Of a stretch of 64,000 nucleotides of DNA, positions 26,194 through 35,586 are shown one piece after another (the stretch's first letter is position 1; the number at the start of each line of letters is the position of its first letter). The stretch lies in contig CALYAW010000003.1 of assembly GCA_944393685.1 (NCBI GenBank), positions 110,133 to 174,132 of the forward strand, read 5' to 3'. The notes beneath the pieces were generated by a model. It ran no database searches. It worked only from the letters and a program-made list of their open reading frames with translations, and was not told the origin of the DNA. This DNA comes from an uncultured Alphaproteobacteria bacterium (GTDB lineage Bacteria > Pseudomonadota > Alphaproteobacteria > RF32 > CAG-239). Both the position numbers and the translations under genes were made by a program.

Positions 26194-26735
26194 AAATAAG
26201 CGGCGGAAAATATCGAGGAAAAACTTTGCTCTCGCCCAAATCTGGGGCAGTGCGTCCAACTTCTGATCGGATGCGAGAGGCTGTTTTTAATATTTTGCGT
26301 TCAAAACTTGGGTTCAATTTTACTCATATGGTGTTTTTTGATGTGTTTGCCGGATCTGGGGCTATGGGATTGGAGGCTTTATCTCAAGGATTTGAAAAAA
26401 TTGTGTTCTTTGATGTTGATTTGAGCTCTGTTCTGCGAAATATAAATTTATTTCCAAATGACAAAAATTCTCTAAATACTGTCGGTGGCGATATATTGAA
26501 AGCTCAAAAACAAGACTGCCTTGCCGATGTGATGTTTATGGATGCTCCTTATTTAAAAGGATTAACCGAATTGGCTTTGGACTACTTGGCTAAGGGAGAA
26601 TTCCTAAAGAAAAATGCCTTATGTTTGATTGAGGTGGAAAAAAACGAAAAGTGCAATCTTCCTTCTCAATATGAGCTCCTTGACGAAAGAAAATATGGTT
26701 TGGCTCGATTGATTATTGCCAAATTTAGGGCTTAA
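26190..26735 (+). CDS. rsmD: 16S rRNA (guanine-N2)-methyltransferase RsmD
   Basis: 181 residues. It starts with KISGGKYRGK and PTSDRMREAVFNIL, the RsmD opening. The SAM motif is FFDVFAGSGAMGLEALS and the catalytic motif is DAPY in place of DPPY. It methylates G966 of 16S rRNA. The start overlaps the rluB stop by 4 bases, and the tail overlaps the convergent DUF2125 gene by 11 bases. Confidence 0.93.
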   Translation: MKISGGKYRGKTLLSPKSGAVRPTSDRMREAVFNILRSKLGFNFTHMVFFDVFAGSGAMGLEALSQGFEKIVFFDVDLSSVLRNINLFPNDKNSLNTVGGDILKAQKQDCLADVMFMDAPYLKGLTELALDYLAKGEFLKKNALCLIEVEKNEKCNLPSQYELLDERKYGLARLIIAKFRA

Positions 26736-27810
26736 ATGTTTTTACGGTAATGTTTTCAATCGATAATTTCTTATCTTGGTAACTTATCGGTGTGGTCAGT
26801 GTCAGATACTTGTCTTCTTCGTGTAATTTAAATGCTTTTGAATTTAATAAAATATTTGCAACAAAAACTCCTTTGCGGTCTAAAAATTTGTTTTTTTGTA
26901 AATCGTCCAATAGATTAAGCATTGCTTTGGATGAGCTAACCAAGGAAAGACGTGGTTGCAGATTTTCATTAAAATTAAGTGTGCCTCGGCCAACTAGAAG
27001 TAGTGGTTGCCAATTAATAATTAGTCTTGGAATATCTATAAAACCACTGTTTTGAAGCCATGTTTCGGCACTGAGCATGAAAGAATCACGCAAAGGCATG
27101 CTTCCCATAAGAGTTGCTTTGGCATACATTCTTTTAATCTCAGATGTAAGTGGATATTTAATTAGACCATTGATTTTGACATCATTGATTTCTATATGTC
27201 CTTCAAGGCTTGGCATGATGAGTGCTTCATGTTTTACAGAATGGAGACTACGAATGTCTATTCCGATTTCTTTGATTTTGGCAAAGTCTTTTATATCTGT
27301 GTCTCGCAAGCGCAGATGCAATGTTTTGAATTTTCCGTTGGAATCTATGCCGATTTTGAGTGTCGTATTGCTTAAAATATCAGTTTGTTTACCGTCAAGA
27401 GAAAAAGATATTTGAGGGGAACTTCGAAAATTAATTTTGTTTACATTAAGTAAACCAGGGCGTGCATTCAGCTCTGGAATTTGAAACTTCCATATTTGTG
27501 TCCCTCGCAGATTGTATAGTTGGAGGTTATCTATTTTTACCAATGGATAAAATGGTATGTTATTAAATTTGATGTGGTCATAGGCAATATCAAGTTGAAA
27601 CTCGTTGAGGTATTTTTGCAGTTCAAGAAGTTCGACCTTAATCTTATTAATCATGGCGTTGCGCGCAAGTGTTGCTTCTATGAAAAAAAACATTAGGGCA
27701 AATGAAAATAAAAAGGAAAAAATAAATGTTTTGTTCCCAAGACTCCATAATTTTATTTTATTCAACGAACCGGAAAAGGTGCCTAATATTTTTTTTAATC
27801 TTTCAAGCAT
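26725..27810 (-). CDS. DUF2125-family envelope protein
   Basis: 361 residues with one N-terminal membrane helix (about 29-48) and a large periplasmic part rich in beta strands. The layout and length match DUF2125, a mostly alphaproteobacterial family of unknown function, and some sections recall AsmA-like lipid-transfer folds. It is the last gene of the ftsE-ftsX-ydcF-plsC unit, 3 bases after plsC, which points to an envelope role. Confidence 0.7.
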   Translation of the reverse strand: MLERLKKILGTFSGSLNKIKLWSLGNKTFIFSFLFSFALMFFFIEATLARNAMINKIKVELLELQKYLNEFQLDIAYDHIKFNNIPFYPLVKIDNLQLYNLRGTQIWKFQIPELNARPGLLNVNKINFRSSPQISFSLDGKQTDILSNTTLKIGIDSNGKFKTLHLRLRDTDIKDFAKIKEIGIDIRSLHSVKHEALIMPSLEGHIEINDVKINGLIKYPLTSEIKRMYAKATLMGSMPLRDSFMLSAETWLQNSGFIDIPRLIINWQPLLLVGRGTLNFNENLQPRLSLVSSSKAMLNLLDDLQKNKFLDRKGVFVANILLNSKAFKLHEEDKYLTLTTPISYQDKKLSIENITVKTFKP

Positions 27811-27813
27811 GTG

Positions 27814-28572
27814 TTAGTTCCGTTTTGCGAGTTTATCGGCAACATAAGGGTAAGCGGCAATCGTTTCGGCATTGAGCTCTGCGCATTTGCTTTCTATGCG
27901 GTTTTGAAGTTCTGTCATGAAACCTTTTTTATCAAGTCCAGGAGCTATTGGCTCCATGAATTCGAAAATTACTTTTCCGGGGTAGCGTAAAAAAGAACTT
28001 TTAGCCCAGAAAAATCCAGTGTTGGTTGCTAACGGGACAACAGGAAGATTAAGATGTTGATATAAAAGAGCAACTCCTGGTTTGTATGTCGGTTCTTCTC
28101 CCGGACGACGACGCGTTCCTTCCGGAAATATTATAATCGGGCGGTGTTCGTTAACCTTTATTTGTGCGTGGCGTAGCATGTTTTTCATGGCGGCAGAACC
28201 TGCTGAACGATCAACCGGAATCATGCCGTAAAAATATTGCGCCCAACCAAAAAGCGGAATGTATGTCAGCTCTTTTTTTAGAATAAAAGAGGCTTTGCGA
28301 ATGTAATTGGTTAAAATATATGTTTCAAGCGCTGATTCATGTTTGCCGGCATAGATGACACCTTCTTGACGAATATGTTCGCTCCCTCTGATTTCGATTT
28401 TAATTCCTGCAATATGACGTAGCGACCAAACTAAAAACGGAATAAAGTAATAATTCCATATTTTAATGGTGGTTCGGGGAGAGAAAACGCCAATCAAAGA
28501 ATTGAAACAACAGCCGATAAAAAGTGTGCTGTAGCAGATGATGTTGAAGAAAAGTGAGCGAACAAATAACAT
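27814..28572 (-). CDS. plsC: 1-acyl-sn-glycerol-3-phosphate acyltransferase
   Basis: 252 residues from the ATG at 28572 (GAGG 8 bases upstream); a longer frame would overlap ydcF. An N-terminal membrane helix precedes the acyltransferase motifs: GKHESALET is motif I with Glu for the usual Asp in HX4D, a variation I recall from alphaproteobacterial PlsC. FPEGTRRRPG and LPVVPLATNTG are motifs III and IV. It makes phosphatidic acid at the inner membrane. Confidence 0.9.
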   Translation of the reverse strand: MLFVRSLFFNIICYSTLFIGCCFNSLIGVFSPRTTIKIWNYYFIPFLVWSLRHIAGIKIEIRGSEHIRQEGVIYAGKHESALETYILTNYIRKASFILKKELTYIPLFGWAQYFYGMIPVDRSAGSAAMKNMLRHAQIKVNEHRPIIIFPEGTRRRPGEEPTYKPGVALLYQHLNLPVVPLATNTGFFWAKSSFLRYPGKVIFEFMEPIAPGLDKKGFMTELQNRIESKCAELNAETIAAYPYVADKLAKRN

Positions 28573-28582
28573 AAGACAGTCC

Positions 28583-29155
28583 TCATGAAAAAATTTTGGT
28601 TCTGATATATACGTATAAAAATTTATTATATTCTGCAAAAATAAGCGAGAATGTATGCCAAGTCGTCCACCATTTTTTTGATACGTGCTCTGAGTATACC
28701 GGATGCGGAATTATGGTTAAATCAGGATTTTGGGCGCGAAACTCAACTATACTGCGATCAACGTGGTAATTTGATGTTACCAAACGGATTGAATGAATGT
28801 CATGTTGCTTAAGCCACGTTGTCGTTTCTGTCGCGTTTCCCTCTGTATCGACGGCTTTTTGACCAAGTGTAATTTTATGCTTTGGCAAATTTTTTAGTTT
28901 TTGCTTGCGAGCAATATTGTCTAATGAAATATGTTTGTCTACACCGGAGATAAAGAGTTTGTCTGCTAATCCTTTGTTGAGAAGATCCGTTGCTTCGGCA
29001 ATGCGATGTCGTCCTCCGGTTAGCGCGATAATAGCTCCTGTATGCGAGGTTGTGTCTATTGGGTAGGAATTAATTCGTTTTGCAAAAAAAACGAATCCGC
29101 CTAGCCAAGCGAAAATTACTATACATGAACTTATGAAAAAGATTTTTTTTATCAT
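28583..29155 (-). CDS. YdcF/DUF218-family membrane protein
   Basis: 190 residues: an N-terminal membrane anchor and a DUF218 domain with AIIALTGGRHRIAEA, LFISGVDK, DTEGNATET and LVTSNYHVDRS. These are the family's conserved motifs. DUF218 proteins are linked to envelope metabolism, with a poorly defined biochemical role. The start overlaps the end of ftsX by 4 bases. Confidence 0.87.
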   Translation of the reverse strand: MIKKIFFISSCIVIFAWLGGFVFFAKRINSYPIDTTSHTGAIIALTGGRHRIAEATDLLNKGLADKLFISGVDKHISLDNIARKQKLKNLPKHKITLGQKAVDTEGNATETTTWLKQHDIHSIRLVTSNYHVDRSIVEFRAQNPDLTIIPHPVYSEHVSKKWWTTWHTFSLIFAEYNKFLYVYIRTKIFS

Positions 29156-30066
29156 AACATTTTCTGCAATGTTCGTTTAACTGTATAATATGCCGTATAC
29201 ATGGCAATAAGCATTGAAAAAATAGGTAGTGAAAAGATAATCCCCCAATCAACTAAGCCAAGCGTGGCATCACTGATGATGCCGCCTTCAATGCGAACGG
29301 CCAGCGATCCGATAAAAAATATTGTCGGAATGGCAAGCAACATTCCAAAAAGTCCTCCGCAAAAACCGAGCCATGCCATGCGTTTCCCATATTGTTGGGC
29401 AACATAAGTATCTTTGGCTCCCATGATATGCAAAATTTCAATGATATGGCGATGTAGACCCAAACTCATTTGCGTCGTATAAAAAATTGCTCCGGAGGTA
29501 ATTAATATAACCAAAATTAAGACTGTGCTTGCAATAAGTTTTAGACCGTCCGCAAAATCAATGAGTTTACTTAACCATAGCTTGTGATTGTCAAGAGAGG
29601 CTTGCGGAGAGGCTTGTGCAAGTTTTTGAGCAAGGTCGGCAAAGTCTATTTCGGCATCGGCGGCGAGTTTTACATCAATAATTCTTGGAATCGGCAAATT
29701 ATTGATGTTGACTCCATCTCCAAGCCACGGTTGGATTAATTCTTTGAGCTGTTCATTGCTAAGAGGTGTGACTTTGATAATACCTTTTACTGTTTGTAAT
29801 AATTCTATAGCCTTGTCTTGATGGGCAAGCGTTTGTGCCGTTGCTCTTTCTTTATTGACGTCATTAATAGGCATAATTTGAACCGTTAATGAGCCTAAAA
29901 TGCTCTGATTCCAATTATATAGCATGGTATTAATCGATAATACGCCGGAAAGTGTAATGGCAAATATAAATACGGAAATAGAAATGATAACTTGTAAAAA
30001 AATGCTGGTGCTATCACCTTTAAGAGGAAGTTCTTGTTTACGGCTGATATATTGCGGTCTAGACAT
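29152..30066 (-). CDS. ftsX: Cell division ABC transporter permease FtsX
   Basis: 304 residues. A short cytoplasmic N-terminus precedes the first membrane helix (about 23-46), a periplasmic loop (about 50-165) and three more helices. This is the FtsX topology. It partners with FtsE to activate peptidoglycan hydrolases at the septum. The start overlaps ftsE by 8 bases. Confidence 0.93.
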   Translation of the reverse strand: MSRPQYISRKQELPLKGDSTSIFLQVIISISVFIFAITLSGVLSINTMLYNWNQSILGSLTVQIMPINDVNKERATAQTLAHQDKAIELLQTVKGIIKVTPLSNEQLKELIQPWLGDGVNINNLPIPRIIDVKLAADAEIDFADLAQKLAQASPQASLDNHKLWLSKLIDFADGLKLIASTVLILVILITSGAIFYTTQMSLGLHRHIIEILHIMGAKDTYVAQQYGKRMAWLGFCGGLFGMLLAIPTIFFIGSLAVRIEGGIISDATLGLVDWGIIFSLPIFSMLIAMYTAYYTVKRTLQKML

Positions 30067-30775
30067 TGTTTTGCTCCCTCAGCATAGAATATCCGTTGGG
30101 ACGAATAATATGCAGACTGCGGTTTTGCAAGTGTAAACACGGATAGGAAAAATCATTAATTAGTTTTTCGCTGTGGGTGGCTATAACGACTGTCGTTCCC
30201 AGTTTGTTGAGTTCTACAAATAATTTCATGAGTTTGGTTGCTATAAAATTATCAACGTTACCTGTCGGTTCATCGGCTAACAGCAGTTCTGGGCGATTGA
30301 TAACCGCACGAGCGATGGCAATACGTTGCTTTTCTCCGCCGGAAAGCGTGTCCGGAGTATCTTGCATGTGAGCATCAAGTTCAACCCAGTTGAGAAGTTC
30401 TGTGACACGTTTGCGGATTTCTCTTTCATCCATGCCGCAAACACGTAATGGCAAAGCAACATTATCAAATGCACTGAGGTGGTCAAGTAAACGAAAGTCC
30501 TGAAATACAACACCAATACGGCGGCGCAGAGAAGCAAGATTGTCACGGTTGGTAAAATTGATATTTTTACCAAAGACGCTCATGCTGCCGCGGCTCGGTT
30601 TTTGGGCCAGATACATCATACTTAAAAGAGAAGTTTTTCCGGCTCCGCTTTTTCCTGTCAAAAAGTGAAATGAACCCTTTTTTAGGCTGAGCTTGATGTC
30701 GCTTAGCACTTCCGGGCCTTGATCATAGCGTATCCCCACATTTTGCATTTCAATGATATTGTTGTTTTCGGCCAC
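30059..30775 (-). CDS. ftsE: Cell division ATP-binding protein FtsE
   Basis: 238 residues. Walker A is GKSGAGKTS (from residue 41), the ABC signature is LSGGEKQRIAIAR, Walker B is LLLADEPTGNVD and the switch His is in VVIATHSEK. FtsE couples ATP hydrolysis to FtsX movement. It heads the ftsE-ftsX-ydcF-plsC-DUF2125 operon and is divergent from the zinc-ribbon gene. Confidence 0.95.
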   Translation of the reverse strand: MAENNNIIEMQNVGIRYDQGPEVLSDIKLSLKKGSFHFLTGKSGAGKTSLLSMMYLAQKPSRGSMSVFGKNINFTNRDNLASLRRRIGVVFQDFRLLDHLSAFDNVALPLRVCGMDEREIRKRVTELLNWVELDAHMQDTPDTLSGGEKQRIAIARAVINRPELLLADEPTGNVDNFIATKLMKLFVELNKLGTTVVIATHSEKLINDFSYPCLHLQNRSLHIIRPNGYSMLREQNNV

Positions 30776-30844
30776 AGAATTTCTCCTTATTGCAATATTG
30801 TTTAAGATATAGCAATTATTTTTTTAATAAAGTGTTTTTTTGCT

Positions 30845-30872
30845 TTGATTAAACACTTTTTCATTCTATATT
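30845..30872 (+). promoter_or_regulatory. Promoter of the zinc-ribbon gene
   Basis: TTGATT (30845-30850), a 16-base spacer and TATATT (30867-30872), 22 bases before the ATG at 30895. Confidence 0.55.
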
Positions 30873-30894
30873 ACCTCATAAGAAAGGTGCCGAA

Positions 30895-31821
30895 ATGCTT
30901 ATTTATTGTCCGAAATGTCAGCAAGGATATAATGTTGATGAAGAGTTAATTCCAGATGAGGGAAGAAAACTTCATTGCAGTAAATGTGATGAAACTTTTT
31001 GGTTCAATCGCATCGGCGAAACAGAGGTTGTTAAAGAAGAACCGCAACCAGTTTCTGATGATGAAAATCCGGCGGAAAAGACTGAAAGTGCGGATGAAGA
31101 GAATATTTCCGATAATCTTTTGACGGTGGAAAATGAAAAAAAAGAAGAAACGCCGGAGGCTAAAGTCGACGATGATGTCTTAGTTCAAAACGAATCTTCT
31201 CTTGCGGATAAAGAAGATAATTCAGAAAAAGATGAAGAAATTGCGGCCGAAGTTGACGAACCGGTCGATATTAATGATATTTTTAAACGCTTGGCCGAAC
31301 AGACCGAAGGGTTGTTTGAAAAAGAAAAACAGTTAACAAGAAGAGAAAGATTTTGGCTCAAATTTAAAACGTTAACAGGTTGGAATATTCGTTTCAGATA
31401 TAAGTTTATTGTGGCTTTTTTGGCTGTTATTTCGGCAATTTCTCTTTATAATAATCGTTATGACGTGGCGCGCAGATTACCGTGGACCGCTTCTATTTAT
31501 GGTATTTTTGGTATAGAATCGCAGATTTTGGGAGAAGGACTTGAATTTCAGAATATTGACTGGATTTATTTTGCTGACGATGAAGCTCCTCGTCTTGAAA
31601 TAAAAGGTTTTATCAACAATCCTACAAATCGCTCAATCGACTTACCAACCGTGCGTGTGGAAATGTTGGATGAAAACGCCGGCTTGCTTAAAAGCCAAAA
31701 TCAGAAATCAGAGCAAACCGTTTTGAAAGCTAAAAGCAGATTGCCTTTAAGTATTGTGGTAACAAAGCCTTCTCCAACGACAAAATATGTTTTTTTGACT
31801 TTTGTAAAAATTAATAATTAA
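30895..31821 (+). CDS. Zinc-ribbon / DUF3426 membrane protein
   Basis: 308 residues. The N-terminal MJ0042-type zinc ribbon uses Cys5, Cys8, Cys28 and Cys31. An acidic, low-complexity stretch (about 40-130) leads to one membrane helix (about 167-184). The C-terminal part (about 215-305) looks like the DUF3426 beta domain. This arrangement beside ftsE is frequent in alphaproteobacteria; function is not known. AAAGG precedes the ATG. It is convergent with ispA (4-base overlap). Confidence 0.82.
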   Translation: MLIYCPKCQQGYNVDEELIPDEGRKLHCSKCDETFWFNRIGETEVVKEEPQPVSDDENPAEKTESADEENISDNLLTVENEKKEETPEAKVDDDVLVQNESSLADKEDNSEKDEEIAAEVDEPVDINDIFKRLAEQTEGLFEKEKQLTRRERFWLKFKTLTGWNIRFRYKFIVAFLAVISAISLYNNRYDVARRLPWTASIYGIFGIESQILGEGLEFQNIDWIYFADDEAPRLEIKGFINNPTNRSIDLPTVRVEMLDENAGLLKSQNQKSEQTVLKAKSRLPLSIVVTKPSPTTKYVFLTFVKINN

Positions 31822-32717
31822 TTGTTTCTGTTTAAAATAAAATAAGCTAATTCTTTTAATCTTTGGGCGGAACCACCAAAAACTTCCAATGCGGATATTG
31901 CTTCGGAGATAAGTTGAGAAGCAATTGTTTTGGCCTCTGCAAGGCCATATAAACTCACAAATGTCAATTTGCCTTGAGCCGCATCTTTGCCCAAAGTTTT
32001 TCCCATCAATTCTTGTTTGCCTTCAACATCTAAAATGTCATCGACAATTTGAAACGCTGTGCCTATTTTACGAGAATAAAAATTTAGAGTTTGTAATTGT
32101 TCTTCAGTGGCTTGTCCTAATACGGCTCCGGCTTCACAAGCATAACGCAACAAACGGCCGGTTTTCATTTCTTCTATTCTGTTAATGGTTTTTTGAGGTT
32201 GCTTCGTGTCTGTATTATGTTCAGTTAAAATATCCAACATTTGGCCCGCAACCATGCCGTTAAATGCTCCCGCGGCATTTGCAAGCAAAGAGCATAATTT
32301 GTTTTTTATGCTTGAAGAAAAAGGATTGGCTTCATTACATATTAATTCAAAAGCATAGGTTAATAGACCGTCTCCTGCCAAAATAGCAGTTGCTTCATCA
32401 AATTGTTTATGGCAGGTCGGTTTGCCTCGTCTTAAGTCGTCATTATCCATGGCTGGCAGGTCATCGTGTATTAGAGAATAAGTATGCAAGCATTCCAATG
32501 CTGCCCCCGTCATGAAACTTTCTTCGGAAGAAATGTTAAAAAGTTTTGCCGTTTCAGTTACCAAAAAAGGGCGTAAACGTTTGCCTCCATTGCTTAGAGA
32601 ATAGTACATTGCTTTAATAACGCGATTTTCTTCTCCTTTCGGGAGAGGAAAAAGGTTAGGAAGTTTCTGGTTGAAATCTTGACTAAAAGTGGAAAGATAG
32701 GAGGAAAAGTCCGTCAT
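31818..32717 (-). CDS. ispA: Geranyl/farnesyl diphosphate synthase
   Basis: About 299 residues. The two aspartate-rich motifs are visible: HDDLPAMDNDD and VDDILD. GGKRLRPFL and KTGRLLRYA are also typical of short-chain polyprenyl synthases. It makes farnesyl diphosphate for quinones and undecaprenyl carriers. The ATG at 32717 is favoured over one two codons upstream because of GAG at 6 bases. It follows xseB closely, as in many proteobacteria. Confidence 0.93.
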   Translation of the reverse strand: MTDFSSYLSTFSQDFNQKLPNLFPLPKGEENRVIKAMYYSLSNGGKRLRPFLVTETAKLFNISSEESFMTGAALECLHTYSLIHDDLPAMDNDDLRRGKPTCHKQFDEATAILAGDGLLTYAFELICNEANPFSSSIKNKLCSLLANAAGAFNGMVAGQMLDILTEHNTDTKQPQKTINRIEEMKTGRLLRYACEAGAVLGQATEEQLQTLNFYSRKIGTAFQIVDDILDVEGKQELMGKTLGKDAAQGKLTFVSLYGLAEAKTIASQLISEAISALEVFGGSAQRLKELAYFILNRNN

Positions 32718-32733
32718 GAGCATCTCGTGTAAA

Positions 32734-32979
32734 TCAGGCTTCCGGAATTACAAATTCTGAGGTGGAGACTTCTCCTTGTGGAGAGAGTTCTATTTTTTCG
32801 ATTTTGAGTTGGGCGCTTTGTAGTTTATTTTCACAAAGTTGCTTCAAAAAAACAGCTTTTTCATAGGCCGTTACGGCATCATCAAGTTTGATGCGGCCGC
32901 TTTCAAGTTCACGGACAATGTTTTCAAGCTGAGCTAAGGCTTCTTCAAAACTCAAGTCTTTCAACTCTTCCATATTCAT
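32734..32979 (-). CDS. xseB: Exodeoxyribonuclease VII small subunit
   Basis: 81 residues from the ATG at 32979, which has AAGGAG 6 bases upstream; a start 18 bases earlier would place this site inside the gene. The family pattern SFEEALAQLENIVRELESG and LDDAVTAYEKAV is clear. It binds XseA, encoded elsewhere, to degrade single-stranded DNA. Confidence 0.93.
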   Translation of the reverse strand: MNMEELKDLSFEEALAQLENIVRELESGRIKLDDAVTAYEKAVFLKQLCENKLQSAQLKIEKIELSPQGEVSTSEFVIPEA

Positions 32980-33138
32980 ATGAATATCTCCTTTCATGCT
33001 TTGAGCTCAGTTTAGCACACAAAAATAAGATAGCAATACAAAAGAATTAGAAAATAATACTTCTTAAACTCTAGATATTATTATTTTTGAGCATAAATAT
33101 TAGTAATGAATTCTTTATGTCGTTGGAGGTTTGGTTTG

Positions 33139-33420
33139 ATGAAAAAAACGGATATTGAAAAAAGCGCCCGTATTCTGAAAGCAATTGGAAATGAAAAACG
33201 CTTGGGAATTTTGTATTATTTGGTGCAACATGAATTAAATGTGGGAGAGCTGGAAAAATTGGTTAAACTTAGTCAGTCGGCTCTTTCTCAGCATTTGGCG
33301 GTTTTAAGAGGAGAGGATATTGTTAAAACCAGACGGGTTGCACAAACCATTTACTATTCAATCAAAAATTTCCAGGTGATAAAAATACTTGGTTTGTTAA
33401 AGTCTTTTTATAAAAATTAG
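33139..33420 (+). CDS. ArsR-family transcriptional regulator
   Basis: 93 residues from the ATG at 33139 (GGAGG 9 bases upstream). It has a winged helix-turn-helix with KAIGNEKRLGILYYL and the recognition segment LSQSALSQHLAVLRGEDIV. It lacks the ELCVCDL metal-binding cysteines, so it probably senses something other than arsenic-type metals. No obvious target is adjacent: rnd is convergent (4-base overlap) and xseB divergent. Confidence 0.88.
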   Translation: MKKTDIEKSARILKAIGNEKRLGILYYLVQHELNVGELEKLVKLSQSALSQHLAVLRGEDIVKTRRVAQTIYYSIKNFQVIKILGLLKSFYKN

Positions 33421-34577
33421 TTATCGGTACTTTTGAAAACAATATCGTTTGTTTGTGGATTAAAACAAATTGATAGTTTACCTGAACGAAGCTCAAGAGC
33501 TTGTCGTCCGAAAATTTCATAACGCCAGCCCGAAAGTATGGGGTTATTGTTGTCGTTGAAGTTACTGAATTCTTTAATATCGTCATCGGTGGCTAGAAGT
33601 CGAGATACAATTTGTTGTTCTTGACTTGTTATTTTGAGCAATAATTTTAGCAATTCGTGCAGAGAATGGTTCTTTTCTTGCAAACTTTGCAATTTGGGGG
33701 GGCATACGTAATTTTGTTCGGGAATATCTTTTATGTGGTGTAACACTTCAATGATTTCATCTCCGAGACGTCCTTGCGCTATATCTTTTCGTAAGTTGCG
33801 AATTTGAAACAACTCTTCTTTGGTTTGCGGACACATGGCGCAGATGGCAAGTAAGGCATCATCTTTTATAAAGGATTGTCGAGGAGTGTTTTTGCGCTGA
33901 GAACGGGCCTCTCTCCAGGCTGCTAGTTCTCGTAAAATTGTCAGAAATCGTGCATTATGTGAACGATGTTTAATTCTTTTCCATGCTTCTTGTGGATTGG
34001 TCTCGTATGTGTTGGGGTTGGATAAATTTGCAAGTTCTTCTCTAATCCATTCTTCGCGGCCAAGAGAATCGAGCTTGCTTCGCAAGTGTTCATACACGGG
34101 AATAAGATGTGTAACATCCGCTAAAGCGTATTCTAATTGTGAAGAATTGAGAGGGCGTTTGCTCCAGTCAGAGAGACGATTTGATTTGTCGAGTTTGAGA
34201 TGCAAAATGTGAGCTACCAAATTTTCATAACTAACCGATTCTCCAAAACCTGTTACCATACCAGCAATTTGTGTATCAAAAAGCGGTGTTGGAATTCGAT
34301 GTGACATATTGTAAATAATTTCAATATCTTGGCGTCCTGAATGGAAGACTTTGATGACACTCGGGTTGGTCATAAGGTCAAAAAACGATGTTAAATCAAT
34401 TCCTTCGGCCAGAGGATCAATAATGACACAGCGGGATTTTGAACCGACCTGAATTAGACAGAGCTTGGCATAATAGGTATGCTCGCGCAAAAATTCCAAA
34501 TCTATTGTAATGAAGGAATGGTGCGCCATTTCGTCACAAAACTTTTGCAATTGGTCGGTAGTTTCGATTACATCCAT
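33417..34577 (-). CDS. rnd: Ribonuclease D
   Basis: 386 residues, usual length. The DEDD exonuclease residues are visible: Asp26 and Glu28 in TIDLEFL, the Asp in HSGRQDIEI and the Tyr-Asp pair in YALADVTHL. An HRDC domain follows (about 210-290). It trims 3' ends of tRNA and other stable RNA. Confidence 0.94.
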   Translation of the reverse strand: MDVIETTDQLQKFCDEMAHHSFITIDLEFLREHTYYAKLCLIQVGSKSRCVIIDPLAEGIDLTSFFDLMTNPSVIKVFHSGRQDIEIIYNMSHRIPTPLFDTQIAGMVTGFGESVSYENLVAHILHLKLDKSNRLSDWSKRPLNSSQLEYALADVTHLIPVYEHLRSKLDSLGREEWIREELANLSNPNTYETNPQEAWKRIKHRSHNARFLTILRELAAWREARSQRKNTPRQSFIKDDALLAICAMCPQTKEELFQIRNLRKDIAQGRLGDEIIEVLHHIKDIPEQNYVCPPKLQSLQEKNHSLHELLKLLLKITSQEQQIVSRLLATDDDIKEFSNFNDNNNPILSGWRYEIFGRQALELRSGKLSICFNPQTNDIVFKSTDN

Positions 34578-34845
34578 GATTTTTCTTCTTTTTTTCCTTT
34601 AATTGATTTTAGAAAAGTTTAGTCGGTGATGTTTAAAAATTTTTTAATCTGAGAAAAGTTTGTAGAAGATAAAAAATTTCCTTGATTTTGTCAAAAAATT
34701 CGTTTAGTACAGTAATCACATTAATTACAATTAAGATATATATACGTTTGGATATTGATTTGTTTCAATATATTCGTCGCTTTGAGGTTGGCTACTCATG
34801 GCGATTAGAAGATAAGCCGTTTTACAAACTTAATTTTTTATTTTT

Positions 34846-35448
34846 ATGTTAAAAAACCCAAAAAACCGTCTGTATGCTATCGTAGATGCATCTGACAAAA
34901 CTGCTGTTGCAGTTCTGAAGTCTGTTTTGGCACCGTTTGCGCCAAAGTATCGTGAAGGAAAAACGCTGACTATCGGCGGAGTAGAGGATGTTCTCTTTGT
35001 GGAATTCCGCAAACGTGAAGGTCCGATGTTTGATATCATGAAGAATTTGGCGACCAGTCGCAGTCTTTATCCTTTTTACGTTGTGGAAGAGAACAAAGAT
35101 TATCATCCTAAACGTGATAAATATGGCAATGCTTGCGCCTATTTTATTGTTGAGGCGGCGATAATGGATTGTCCGATACCAAAAGAAGGATTGGATGTCT
35201 GGATTGAAAATGTTCGTGCAAAGGCAAAGGAAGTATATCGCAATAACAGCGTGTTTTTGAAATTTCATGTCTACGTACGCGAAGAAGATGGAACGCTTCA
35301 TGTCCTCTGTGGAAACACTGAAAACACCAATCGTCATGCTCAAAAAGTCGAGCTTGGCGAGGAAGGATGGAAAGAAGCCGTTCGAAAAGTGACTGAAGAG
35401 TTGGGCATTTCCGTTGAGTTTAGACAAATTCGTTATAAGAATTTGTAA
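34846..35448 (+). CDS. Orphan soluble protein of unknown function
   Basis: 200 residues, no signal peptide or membrane helix, mixed alpha/beta composition and many charged residues. No family recognised. The upstream sequence (TTAATTTTTTATTTTT before the ATG) has no Shine-Dalgarno site. TACGTTTG at about 34743-34750 matches the Bacteroidota -7 consensus TAnnTTTG. A perfect 10-base-stem terminator follows. The gene lies alone between rnd and aspS, genes that I recall as frequent neighbours in alphaproteobacteria, so it may have been inserted there. Confidence 0.7.
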   Translation: MLKNPKNRLYAIVDASDKTAVAVLKSVLAPFAPKYREGKTLTIGGVEDVLFVEFRKREGPMFDIMKNLATSRSLYPFYVVEENKDYHPKRDKYGNACAYFIVEAAIMDCPIPKEGLDVWIENVRAKAKEVYRNNSVFLKFHVYVREEDGTLHVLCGNTENTNRHAQKVELGEEGWKEAVRKVTEELGISVEFRQIRYKNL

Positions 35449-35467
35449 CGGAGAGAGAAAAAAATTT

Positions 35468-35498
35468 GCATCTGCTTTCTTAAGCAGATGCTTTTTTT
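35468..35498 (+). terminator. Terminator after the 34846 gene
   Basis: GCATCTGCTT pairs perfectly with AAGCAGATGC around TTCT-like loop bases, followed by seven Ts. Confidence 0.92.
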
Positions 35499-35586
35499 GT
35501 GCTTAGATTATATGAAAATGGTTGCTTTTAGGGCTTTTTAGGACTAAAACGTAAAAGTTACAGACAATTAAATTTAGAGGTTATTC

